A stretch of DNA of 34,031 nucleotides from positions 1-34,031 of the forward strand of contig JAYMSP010001273.1 in the NCBI GenBank assembly GCA_036897095.1. The letters are read 5' to 3'. The position numbers were made by a program, and so were the translations under genes. The notes under the pieces were generated by a model. It was not told the DNA's origin and ran no database searches. It worked only from the letters and a program-made list of their open reading frames with translations. Below are positions 11,253 through 22,795 of this stretch, piece by piece. This DNA is from Plantago elongata (Eukaryota; Streptophyta; Magnoliopsida; Lamiales; Plantaginaceae). Positions within the stretch are counted from its first letter, which is position 1. Each line of letters begins with the position of its first letter.

Positions 11253-14200
11253 ATGGAAACACCAACTTCTGATCATGTCATTGTGTTCATGGGTGATCAA
11301 AACCACAACAATCAATCCCAGGACTCACAATCAAGAAACAACACCCCAACACAAACAAAACCACCACTCCCTTCTCCAAGAAGCCAAACACTACGCCGTT
11401 TAAGCTTCTCAAAACCGAAAGCCAGGTTCGTCGAGTTCTCTCTCCCAGCTAACCAGAAATCCTATCCTGAGGTCCAAGAACAAGAACAGTGGAGACTGAG
11501 CGACAGTTCTGACGATGAAAGTGAAGATGAAGAACAAGAGTATGACGAACAAGGTCAGTGTAGAAAGGATAAATCCCGAAAGAAGTGCAAAATCAACTGG
11601 AAATTCGTAATCGAGTGGATTTTGTTCATTCTGATTACAACCAGCTTGATAAGTTCCCTCACTATCACCTCTCTCAAGTACAAGTTTAAATGTGGCCTCG
11701 AGTACTGGCGATGGTGCCTGATGGTTCTTGTTCTCTTCAGTGGCCGCCTCGTCTCAGGCTGGATCATCCGCATCATTGTCTTTTTCATTGAGAGGAACTT
11801 TATGCTACGCGAAAAAGTTCTATACTTCGTGTATGGACTGAGAAAGAGCATTCAAAACTGCATTTGGCTTGGCCTTGTGCTTATATCATGGACGTTCATG
11901 TTCAACACCAACATTCACAAGAACAACATGACGCTTCGAAAATTCTTTCAAGCTTTAGTAGCTGTCCTCATTGGTGCCACTATATGGCTCATCAAGATAC
12001 TTCTTGTCAAAATCCTCGCTTCATCCTTCCATGTTACGACCTACTTTGACCGGATGAAGGAGAGCGTGTTCCATCACTACGTGCTGGACACACTCTCCGG
12101 TCCGCCCATGGATGATGAGGAATACGAGGAGGCACACAGGGTGACTCTGGGAGCATCAAAATCGCTCCCTGCGAACTTGAGGGATTCAAAATTATTTTCC
12201 AAGTCAAAAAGGCTAGCAAGTAGAAAGATAGATCTTGAGAAGCTGAAGAAGATTAGCATGCAGCGTACAGCTTCTGCGTGGACAGTGAAGAGATTGGTTC
12301 ACTACGTGAAGTCGTTTGGACTATCTACAATTACGAAGACGGTAGATGAGTTTGGCAGGGCACATTCGGAGATTACTAGTGAATGGGAGGCTAGGAATTG
12401 TGCCAAGAGAATTTTCAAGCATGTAGCTAAACCAGGTGCCAAGTAAGTGATGTCTTTCTTTATATTGAACTCAAAATGATAAAGTAGCTTAAATGAAGAA
12501 CAATTGGTGTCTACTTTCAAGTGATACACACATACAGTATAGGTTATTCTGTTTCCTTTAGGTTTTATCATCTGTGTTTTTTTTTCTTTCTCAAGTTCTG
12601 ATGATGTGATATAGACTGATACTATATGGTACGGCTTAAGAAATACATATTCAAGATCTAAGAAGTATGAAACATTTCCGAATATGCACTAACTATATGT
12701 TTCTGTAATAAGCACATGCCATATGAGAAAAAAAAGCTCTAAAACACCATACAGATATCAAGAAAGTGACTATTCAGCTTTTAACAGCACACTGTCTGTA
12801 CTATATTCTCAATATCTTTCTCCAGATACATGACAGGTTATGACTAGTGAGACTTGCTTTGACAGTGTTAATTAAAACAGAAGCTTATAAAGGTAGCTGC
12901 AAATTATCAACTTATAAACCATTTTACAGCAGTATTCTGCAAATGTTACTTCCACAATCTGCCTAGGTTCTTGTTAACGCATTCCTTACGTAAGCTTCGA
13001 AATTGTTTATAAGTTGATTTGAATGACATGATTATAAAGAACTTAAGGTGGTCCAGATGATCTCTTTGGTGACCTGTACACCATAGTTGACATGGGTGCT
13101 TCTTGTACTAGTCCACTAAACTTAGTGACATGCTTCAGGTACATTGAGGAAGAAGACCTAATGAGATTCTTGAAGAGGATTGAGATTCACACAATATTCC
13201 CACTTCTAGAAGGTGCACTTGAGACTGGCAAGATCACAAAATCTGCCTTTAGTAACTGGGTGGTAAGCAGAACAGAATCTCAAACCAATACTTAGTTCAC
13301 TATTAGCTACCAATTATGATCAGGTAAGGGATTGAATAACAGGTTCGGGCTTATTACGAACGGAAATCTCTAGCACACTCGTTGAATGATACAAAGACAG
13401 CAGTGCAACAGCTTCACAAACTAGCAAGTGCCATTGTCAGTGTCATTATACTAGTCGAAACGCTCATGGTGATGGGCCTAGCTTCAACCAAAGTGATAGC
13501 TTTCATCATCACGCAGCTACTACTTCTCGGATTCACATTCCAGAACATGTGCAAGACAATATTTGAATCAATAGTATTCGTCTTTGTGATGCATCCATAT
13601 GATATAGGTGACAGATGTGTCATTGATGGTGTGCAGGTACATCCTAACTACATTTGAACTTAATTTCTTGAATTGCTTCAGTAGTTTGACATTTACATGA
13701 TTCATTGACACAGATGATTGTAGAGGAGATGAACATATTAACTACAGTATTTCTTCGATATGATAATGAGAAGATATACTATCCGAATGCCACTTTGATC
13801 ACAAAACCTATCAGTAATTTCTACAGAAGTCCAGAGATGTGCGACAGCATTAATTTCACCATCGATACATCTACATCAATCGAGACGATAAATGCACTGA
13901 AGAAAGCAATACAAACGTATGATCTCTAAACAGTACTTATAAATCTTAGCAGTTTCTGCAGTATCAAACATAAACTGAGTACATGCATTCCTTTTCTTTT
14001 GTGCAAGGTACATCGAGAGCAAGCCAAAGTACTGGAACCCGAAACACTCTGTGATCGTGAAGGAAATAGTGAACATCGACAAAATGAAAATGGTATTAGG
14101 CGTCCAACACACGATCAACCATCAAAACTATGGAGATAGGAATAACCGAATCACAGAGCTTCTCCTGGAACTGAAGAAGATATTCGAGAGCCTCAGCATC

Positions 14201-14272
14201 AAGTACCATCTTCCTCCTCAGGAAATTCATCTTACACAAGTGAACACCAGATTAAACCAACAACCAGCTTGA
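11253..14272 (+). CDS. MscS-like mechanosensitive ion channel, MSL10 type
   Basis: Exons are 11253-12442, 13139-13262, 13343-13636, 13714-13916 and 14008-14272, giving 691 aa. Arabidopsis MSL9/MSL10 are somewhat longer (about 740). Residues 1-115 are hydrophilic with an acidic patch at 84-99 (DSSDDESEDEEQEYDE). Helices follow at about 118-141, 152-178, 199-218 and 231-254. The plant MSL signature DTLSGPP lies at 279-285. Two more helices lie at about 464-486 and 488-520, the last being the pore-lining helix, leading into VMHPYDIGDRC (520-530) and VEEMNILTTVFLRYDN (MscS beta domain). The protein should open an anion-preferring pore under membrane tension, probably in the plasma membrane. The helix carries FTFQNMCKT where I recall FGN in relatives. 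A family member other than MSL10 (for example MSL9) is possible, so no symbol is given. Confidence 0.92.
12443..13138 (+). other. First intron of the MSL gene
   Basis: The intron is 696 bases, starts GTAAGT and ends TTCAG. The donor splits a lysine codon (AA|G). Without splicing, the frame would end at the TAA overlapping the donor, giving a 397-aa protein with only four helices and no pore domain. Confidence 0.85.
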
Positions 14273-16422
14273 TCACCGATTTCGAACAACTTCAGGCAGT
14301 GTGCAAGCTGTGGTCAAGTAGTATCTAGAAATTTCCAATGTTCAAATTATGCTACTATGATTATGCTTATACTAAGAGAGTTCAACCTCCTCCAGTTTAT
14401 GAAGCAGAATAGTACATGAGATTGAGTCATTTGTCATGTTTAAACTGGCAGATTACTCTGGATATTGCTATGGAAATAAAAACAAGATCTGATCAAGAAT
14501 TTGCTATGCTACATACACATCAAACAGTGCGTACCACAAACGATTAGGAATACTATTGCTTTATGATCATGATGAGTGCATGCAAGAGTCAAGACATGGA
14601 AAAACACCAGTGATTCACAAATCACAATCATCTTTATCTGCACATATCTGAAAAAAATGTTCACCTTGTTAGTATGGACTTATCAGTATTGAATTTATTT
14701 AAACCATGTTAAACTTTTATGTTGTTACAGTTTGAAACAAAATACGAAATGATTAATGAATTGCCGTCCAATTAAGTATAGGTAGTGAAATACAAGTATT
14801 TAAAACATTGAAAAGCCTGTTGAAGATATGTAGAAGAAGATGAACATGCATTGTGGATAAGACATCATCATCATTCATTTCATGCTAATTGTCCACCAAG
14901 GCAACAACTCATCACGACCTAACTACATTACATAAGTAAACACGATACTTATTATCTTTGATATCAGCCACATATATTTACAAGAAAACAAATGATAATT
15001 TCAAGTCATATTTGTTTCACTTTTAACAAGTGCATACCTAATTTGTTTATGTCACTTTTTTTTACCGCAAATTTGTATGGAATTTTCCCTGCAATTACAT
15101 TAAACAAAGGTGTGGAATTCATTAGCAGTCATCCGAGATTTTTTATACACGGTATGACATTTCATGATCACAAGATTACTGTCTAGTGATTTTGGTTCTT
15201 TTATTTTATTTAAATGAACGGTCAATGTATATTTTAAATAAATAGCGCGTGATAAATGATGGTCCAATTATTAATTACAATTAAGGAAATGGATAAGATC
15301 ACTAAAAGTTGTTGAAATGTTTAAGTCAAAATCTTTTACTTCGGATTCTGCAAGAGCTTTGCTCTCTATTTTGTGTTCTTCCAATATATATGTGGTCGGT
15401 CATAATTCCATGTGTTTTTATTTCATTTTTCTATTTTTGGTTTTATGGCTGCAACCAATTTATTGTCACATGGGGTGCTCGGTGCTATATAATTGAACTC
15501 GTATAATTAATCGGCACCTTATATTTCATTGACTAAGATTTGTATTTGGAGGAAGATTCGATATTTCCAAACATTATGAAAACTTATGTCACATTAATAT
15601 TGATCAGATGACTAGTGTGCCTTCATTATTAAGTAGAATTATCGTTTGAACATTTATGACGTGTTGCACGCTTAGATTTTACTAAAATGTGAGTATGATT
15701 TTGCTTATTATATTTAAATAAAATATAAATCTTATTTGAAAAAAGAAAAAAGAAGATCACTCAAATGGGAAGAACATACCGACTTGTGTAGGATTTTGAT
15801 TTATTTAAGTCAAGCTATAAAACAATTTCTAAATAAGAAAAATGAAACAAAATTGAAAATTCATGAGGAAGGATAATTTGGTTACTTTCTCAAATAAATG
15901 TTTATCACTTTATGTTAATTTAAACTACTCCTTAAAAGTTATGATGTTGGAAGAGAACCTTGCAACCAATATTAATCGTACCTGAAAAACAAACATTGAA
16001 GAATTTATTTTACCCAATATAAACAATGCATTCGTTTAGGTACTCCATCTACTCCGCATATGAAATAGTATATAATATAACATAAATGCATAAAAGTTAA
16101 ACATAAATGCAATAATATTGTACTAAATTATTGCAATAAGGTGACCATTGAAAATATTGTAAGACTTGAGGGTTGAAAAACCAAGGGCTGGAACCCTAGA
16201 AGAGAGAATATAAACAAATACTGCAAAAACAAAAAATAAAAAGGAGAAGAAAAGGAAATTAAGAAGGAATAAAATCTGTTGAATAAAATGATTATTTTTA
16301 TCTTTCTTGGGTGTAAAGCCAAAGATTCGCATGATATAAGGGTCACCTTGAATATTTCCATTTACTGAGATATATATTATACCCACCCAAAATGAAAAGA
16401 AATATTATATGTATAGAAGAGA
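14273..16422. other. MSL 3' region and intergenic spacer
   Basis: A polyadenylation-type AATAAA lies at 14475-14480, about 200 bases past the stop. The remaining roughly 1.9 kb is AT-rich with no supported gene. The open frames on the minus strand at 16123-16567 are low-complexity hydrophobic translations of T-rich DNA. Confidence 0.5.
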
Positions 16423-16430
16423 TATAAATA
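16423..16430 (+). promoter_or_regulatory. Possible TATA box of the kinase gene
   Basis: TATAAATA lies ahead of a leader rich in GAGAGA (about 16600-16632). Transcription would start near 16455, though a later start near 16560 is possible. Confidence 0.4.
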
Positions 16431-16667
16431 TGAATAAATGTATTCGTACGTATTTTTCTTCTTGTTGAACGCGGCGTAAACAAGATTGAACCAACCCAAA
16501 ACACAACCGAGTCATAATAACATAGTAAGAAGAATTCTTGCGTCCACACAATTTGATTCATAACCAAACTACTGAATTATAGAGTTTTAGAGAGATAATA
16601 ATTAATAGAGAGAGAGTTCTAGAGAGAGAGACACGGTGAAATATCCTGGGTTTCTTCTCCACCGGCT

Positions 16668-17530
16668 ATGCCGTTTACTCCACCGGTATCACTCTCCTCT
16701 CCTTTATCCTTATCCATGTCGATTTCTGATACTGCTCGCTTTGTTGTTTTCGCTTTTTTTACTGTTTATGTAGATCTAATTGCTCTTCGATTGATTATGA
16801 TGTTGTTATATTGCTTTGTGTTTTTCTGAAAAATAGTTTCGTTGTATTAGGAATTGAATTTTTGTGTATAGGATTTCGTGATTATAGCTGTAATTGCAGC
16901 TACTTGTGATGTGGCTGAGTTTGCTCATGAACGTTTCCAGTGGTGTTTATGAGTGAATCGTGCTATCACAAGGTTTATTTAATTCTATGTGGTTGAAATA
17001 GTTAGCTCAAATGCTGATGGTGTGTGTTTTTGGTTATTGATGCGAATTTGATTGTGAACGTTTACGAGTTGTTCCTCCTTTCATCTTAGAATTATGTGTT
17101 GTTTGTTATTCTTTTGTTGAGTAAAGATTATAATTCATCTGCTCATGGTTGATACTTGTGCTTGATGTGTTCCTAGTTCTCGTGTTAGTTTGTATAGTTG
17201 TACATAGCGTTCGTGTTTCTTCTTTGACATCCACATGTATCATGTGGAGGTGCTTTTTCCTTTTTATTAAATTGTGTTGCATGCTTTTTGTTTTTCGATG
17301 TTGCGTTCTCACGTTTATTCTATTATATGCAGGCTGCATTAGATTTCGATTTACAGGGTCTACTATTATCTAGAGCATGGAGCAAAGTTACATCTGGTCA
17401 GGTTGCTACCGGCAACGTGTTTTCTCATCCCAAGAAGCTCTCGACTGGCGGTTTCTCATCCTTGCAGATTTCCTTGTTACCTACATCAACTTCACATAGT
17501 GACCATCTTTCCGTTCATGATCAGAACTAG
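16668..17530 (+). CDS. Spliced 71-aa conserved-type upstream ORF in kinase leader
   Basis: An ATG at 16668 opens MPFTPP (16668-16685). A GT donor follows at 16686 and an AG acceptor ends at 17332. The second exon continues in frame for 65 codons, beginning AALDFDLQGLLLSRAW and ending SVHDQN at TAG 17528-17530. It lies upstream of the kinase start at 18183 on the same strand, with no kinase-like character and no signal peptide. From memory, the Arabidopsis kinase homologues At5g45430 and At4g19110 carry conserved peptide uORFs named CPuORF24 and CPuORF25; this has the right place to be their orthologue. A conserved uORF of this kind would be expected to reduce or condition kinase translation. 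It could instead be a small independent gene. The peptide itself matches nothing I can name with certainty. Confidence 0.65.
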
Positions 17531-18182
17531 CGGCTGCATGCATCTTTCCTTTAGTGTTGGATCGTGAGTGCACTTCTGCGAGTGAGTTGTGTACATTCAT
17601 ATACTTAGGGTGCTGGTTTTGCCGTTTCTTTGCCTCAGAACTGAAGCTTGTTGATATGGGAGAACTTCAAGTGTGTTACTAAGTATCTTCAAGTTTTGAT
17701 CTGCATTTTTGCAAGTACTAGTTAGTTTAACAGTTATATTTGCCTGTTTCCCTCACCGCCTCACTGCCGTTATATCTAGTCTCTGAAGATTCACGTCAGA
17801 TTCAGTTACTCTTGTTGGTTAAATCGCCTGGAAGCTCTAGTTGACCATATGTGGTTGTTATATTAATGGCTACAGCTTGATATGGTCGGTCTGTCTTTAC
17901 TTCTGTCGAGATGGTGTTCAGTGATGCTTTCCCAGTGTATTCTATTTTTTTCAAAGTCTCTGATTTCAGCTACCTTATAAATAAAGCCGTAAAGTTCACC
18001 CACCGCAATTCTGCCAGCTGGAATGGGATTCAGTACATGGATTAGTGGTCGGCTTTGTTGAATTAGTCTGGCCCTTCTGATAGTAAAATTTCACTGTCAT
18101 CCAGATTATAGAACTTTGGAGTTTGGAATAAAAAATTGTCTCATTTTCCAAGAAAGTGTGAGCTAGAGATAAAATTGCCAGA
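17531..18182 (+). other. Leader region between uORF and kinase start
   Basis: About 650 bases separate the uORF stop from the kinase ATG. The stretch may contain another leader intron, but I could not fix its junctions. It is T-rich and shows no long frame. Confidence 0.4.
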
Positions 18183-21100
18183 ATGGAAAGGTGCGTGGAG
18201 CTGGATTTTCACTTGTTTTTGTTTTTGTTCATATATTATCTCTGTTTGTTATAATCAAAATGAGTTAATTCAGGTACACAATCATTAAGGAGGTTGGTAG
18301 TGGTACGTTTGGTAGTGTTTGGCGAGCTTTGAGCAGGCAGTCTGGTGAAGTGGTAGGTGTAATAACGGTTTTAAGGTTTTAAGTGTTGTTAGTTATTCTT
18401 TCTCTCCCGAGTGAGTTTTACATTTTGCACCTTTGAAAGTCGCTTGATCACTTCTTGTTTGTCTTGATAGGTTGCCATTAAGAGAATGAAGAAGAAATAT
18501 TATTCATGGGAAGAATGTATTAATCTGAGAGAAGTGAAGGTGGGAAACTTGTCAATATTTGGTGATTATTTTAAGCCTGCATTTTTTTGTGCCACATGAA
18601 TGATAATTATTTCTTTGCAGTCATTGAGGAAAATGAATCATCCGAACATAGTGAAGCTCAAGGAAGTTATCAGGGAAGATGATATTCTGTACTTTGTGTT
18701 CGAGTACATGGTGCGTATTGCAAAGATTTAGCTGTCTTAAATTTCTTGGGACATGACATTGTTTGACAATAATGCTTTTGCTGTATTGTTTTCTAGGAAT
18801 GTAATCTGTACCAGCTTATGAAGGGGAAAATAAAACCCTTCTCGGAGGCTGAAGTAAGAAACTGGTGCTTCCAAGTATTTCAAGGTCTTGCATACATACA
18901 TCAACGTGGATACTTCCATCGTGACCTCAAGCCGGGTAATTATTCCGGGGATAGTCTTACGACCCAAACATATGCTAGATACGATTTATTCCTTTGTGAC
19001 AGTGTGATCTGCATTCTTGTATCTTATCCTACTTCGGTTGGTTTCTACTACCTATTCGTTACATGCTTTGGCTAAATTTCCCCAATGTGATTATTTTTCC
19101 GTCTTATTTCCATGTTGGCATATGATATTTTCCTACAATCAACTGCTTTGTTATGGATTTTCTTACCCTGCATTAATAAAACAAGTGAAAGTTCTCTTGA
19201 ATTCTTTCCTTGCTTGCTTCTTGAGTTTGATTTTCTTTCAGATGGTGTCATTTCCATATGGATTTATATACATTTAAATATTTAATACTTTCTTTTCTTC
19301 CTTGCTTCCTGAGTGTGGTTTTCTTTCAGATGGTATCACTTCCATATGGATTTACATGCACTTAATACTTCTGGCAGTGTGGAACAGTTTTGTTCCCTCA
19401 ACATTAAAACCAGGATGGAAAATATATTATTTTCAGTTGAATGAAATTCTCATTTATGGTGCAATTTCATGGTGTTCCAACATATCTCAAAATGTTCATC
19501 ATTAGGCATTGGATGTAATTTTGTTTTTAAATTCATGCTTGCTAGTTGCTACTCACCTTCTACCTTAGATTATAGGAGTTGCTAGTTGTTTGCTCATATA
19601 TTTCAATCTTGGGCTTTGCAGAGAACTTGCTCTTATCCAAGGACATCATAAAAATAGCTGATTTTGGCCTTGCCCGTGAAATCAATTCTAATCCTCCATA
19701 CACCGAGTATGTTTCGACACGCTGGTGAGTGATTATTTCTGTCTTCAATTCGTGAAAGTTTTGTAGTATACAGGAGTACTTGAATGTCTGTTCTGCAGGT
19801 ACCGTGCCCCTGAAGTTCTCCTACAGTCACCGCTTTATGGCCCTCCCGTCGGTGAGCAGATATCTGAAGCAAATTGATTTTGAATCTTTTACATCTGTCC
19901 TTTGACTGAGATATATCATTCTTTTCTTCCAGACATGTGGGCGATGGGAGCAATAATGGCTGAATTGTTCACACTCCGGCCTTTATTTCCGGGCTCAAGG
20001 TATGCAATGGTTATTTATTGTGCTCTCTTTGAATCTTCTGTTCAAGATTGTATGTTATTAAACTATTTTCTTCTAGTTGTGTGTTAATCCATATATTCAA
20101 TCATATTGCTATAGCTGACCTTTTTACTTTGGAACTATTAGGGCGGTGTGTTTATATTTACTCGTTCTCTTTTTTTTTTTTTTTTTTTATGACATAGTGC
20201 TTACAATTTCATTCTTGTTGTGTTTGTAGTGAGGGCGATGAGATTTACAAGATCTGCTGTGTATTAGGCAGCCCAACTAAAAGAGAATGGCCTCAGGGTC
20301 TTGAACTTGCCAGTGCCATTAATTATCGGTTTCCTCAAGTACGTCCTCTTTTATTTATTAGATTTCTTAGAAATGTTGTGACAAGCTGGACTTGTTGAAT
20401 TTATGACGTAAACTGCTTTTGATACTGACACTGTTGGTTTACTTTTTCTTTGGCGGCTGTTAAAGGATAATTCTACAGTTTGTGGGAAACATTACTAAAA
20501 TTAAATTGCACTTTTGCAGAATAAATTCATAATATTGGATCAATTTGTATTGGATGAGAAATAATAAATCACACTAGACGATATGTTACTATCCTCAATC
20601 TCTGTGTATAACTCCTTGTAGGTTGCCGGTGTCCATCTTTCGCGCTTGATACCAGGTGTTGGTGAAGATGCAATTGACCTGATCACGGTAAGAAAAGCCC
20701 AATCCACTGATTGAGATTTCATGGTTTCACTCAAGCCTGCTGTGGGGTAGCCCTTTATGCGAATTAACATGCATGTGCACGTATTTACCATCTATGTTAA
20801 TAAATATATGAACATAATACTTGAACGCCTAACGTCAAGGGGGAAAAAATAATCAATTAGAATTAATAGGAAACTCTAGATAGTAGTTATCCATGTTCAT
20901 GATGCAAAAGTAGTGACAAGTAGTGACTTGTGACATTACTCAAGTGCTGAATCTACCAAAGCTAACACTTCCCCTGGAATAGATCTGATTGCTTTTTCTT
21001 CCTACGTATGAAATCTTTACCATCATTATCATTTTTCTTATCATCATAATTCTTATAGAGCTTAACATAGCTGTCTTCCTCATCATCAGTTTCTACACCA

Positions 21101-22795
21101 AAGCTGAGCTCTTCCTTTCAGGAACTGTAATCTGAATCCCAAAGAACTGTCGGACAGTGATGCTCATTAGAAAAGCCCATTTAACTAACGGACATGCATA
21201 CCATATTACCATTAGTCTTGTTTTGAGCTGTGGCCAAACCTAATATTGCCCACAAACACCCTTCACGCACACACTATAAATAATCACGGAGCGTAAGGTG
21301 CACTGTCAGCGATTGTTGACTATTTTTTCGACATAGATCATGTAGTGCAAGATTATAGTTTAGTTTAAAGGCTTTTAAAGGTGCTGCGCTGCATTTTTTC
21401 TCTCCAAATAGACGAACTTTCTAAGTAGCTTTTTCTTTTCCCTGTCTCCTAAAGTCCCTTTGCTCATGGGATCCTTGCAAGCGGCTAACAGCTGTGGAGG
21501 CTCTTCAACATCCATTCTTCCAGGTACAGATTTAACTTCCGGAACTTACTGTTGCAACTTTACTGTACATGATGCAAAAACTTGTCAATGTGGAAATTGA
21601 GAAAGTATTTTTGCAATGCTGCAGAGTTGCTATTATGTTCCACCATCCCTGCGATATAAAGCTGCTACTGTTGCAGTTACACCCAATCATGGTAAGCGTG
21701 CTAGTACTCTCTTCATTTCTCTGCATTTTTTCGCTTGAGAAGAATAGAATCCGAAGTTTGTATTGCTGCAGCCGAAACTAGGATCCTTTCTGAGCGAAAA
21801 CCTGAGAGATATCAGGAAAATTGGTCTATCCAAAAGCCTGCAAATAGTTTCCCTTATACCAAAGTGCACGCATCCTTAACTGCAGGTATGATCATTCTAA
21901 GTCTCCCTGTCTCGTTTTTAAGGGTTTTTTTTTTTTTGTTTTAAATGTGTTTTGTCTAGCTGGAGACTGACCAATTTAAGTCAAGCATAAGTTGAACTTT
22001 CTAGAGATTATAATGAGGTCCTGAGGGATAAAAAGTTTGAAAGTTTTATATATAGTGAAGGTGCTTTGTTTTCGTAGCTTGAAGGTATCAGTTGCTGCTA
22101 TTTTGACTCTGATATTCTCTTCTTGCATGATTTTTTAATTTAGCATGGTGAGCCCTTTATAGATCATATAATGATCTGGTTCTGTTTCCTGCAGGTGCTC
22201 AGAGGAAGTTGGACATGACAAACCAGGTAGTTTTGAATACCAAAATGGTTCCTTGGTTGAACACATGTTTTTCTGGAGAAATAACTGTTGCAACTTGTGT
22301 TCATTAATTTATGTAACTTATGTTTCTTTCTTTCATGCAGGATGTAATTAGGAATGACAAGAACCTTAAGCCTATTATCAAGCAACAGCCTAGGTATCGG
22401 CCACCTGCTATGAACATGCAATGTAAGTTACCTCTATCGTCTCAGTAGCATCTGGACTTTATCCTTATTTCCCTATCTAGACAATATTTGTTTCCTTTCC
22501 TTGGTTTTGTTTTTAATATAAAATTTTGTGATTGCAAAGAATATAGCATCAGAAGTATTGAAGTAAATGCATTTTCATTAAAATTACAGCAGCTGGTAAT
22601 TTTGGAAAGGCTCGTGGAATGTCTGACATGACTGACAAGTTCTCAAACATGAGTGTGGGTGGTGGTAGACCACTAGCTAGGCCGTCTGTTCCTCCACCAA
22701 TGAAAGCTGGAGGATGGCATGGGCAATCTGATTTATACCCAGGACGGACACATGAATTTGCCACTGGAAGAGCTTGTACCAGGAAGGTGGCGTGA
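18183..22795 (+). CDS. CDKF-4: MAK/ICK-type Ser/Thr kinase, CDKF-4-like
   Basis: Sixteen coding exons join in phase to 450 aa: 18183-18190, 18274-18352, 18471-18539, 18621-18710, 18797-18935, 19622-19724, 19799-19851, 19933-19999, 20230-20338, 20622-20687, 21455-21523, 21625-21691, 21772-21885, 22195-22226, 22341-22422 and 22590-22795. The kinase domain is about 4-284. It has the glycine loop GSGTFG (11-16), VAIK with Lys33, Glu50 in INLREV, HRDLKPEN (Asp125), DFG (142-144), activation-loop TEY (156-158) and APE (166-168). INLREVKSL replaces the PSTAIRE of true CDKs, which places it with MAK/ICK (RCK) kinases. All catalytic residues are present. The tail (285-450) is basic and proline/glycine-rich, without a known domain. 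The start is chosen because [10 protein letters not shown] matches the family N-terminus. The symbol follows the rice naming and is tentative. Confidence 0.92.
19204..19370 (+). repeat. Diverged tandem duplication inside kinase intron 5
   Basis: Two copies of about 80-90 bases (about 19204-19290 and 19293-19370) share CCTTGCTT, TTTTCTTTCAGATGGT and TTCCATATGGATTTA. Each contains a convincing acceptor-like TTTCTTTCAG. The intron (18936-19621, 686 bases) is long for this gene. Confidence 0.75.
20688..21454 (+). other. Kinase intron 10, 767 bases
   Basis: This is the longest intron within the coding part of the kinase gene, bounded by GTAAGA and AAAG. I see no exon, repeat or RNA gene in it. 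Confidence 0.8.

Noticed and set aside
13092..13138. Apparent upstream extension of MSL exon 2
   Set aside because: It runs through the acceptor TTCAG at 13134-13138; the splice joining A-K-Y-I-E-E-E is in phase and matches the family.
16123..16567. Overlapping minus-strand frames rich in Phe and Leu
   Set aside because: These are translations of AT-rich intergenic DNA, with no matching promoter or splice context.
18936..19075. Read-through of kinase exon 5
   Set aside because: The catalytic motif HRDLKP must continue as ENLLL, which is found at 19622 after a valid acceptor; the read-through is intron.
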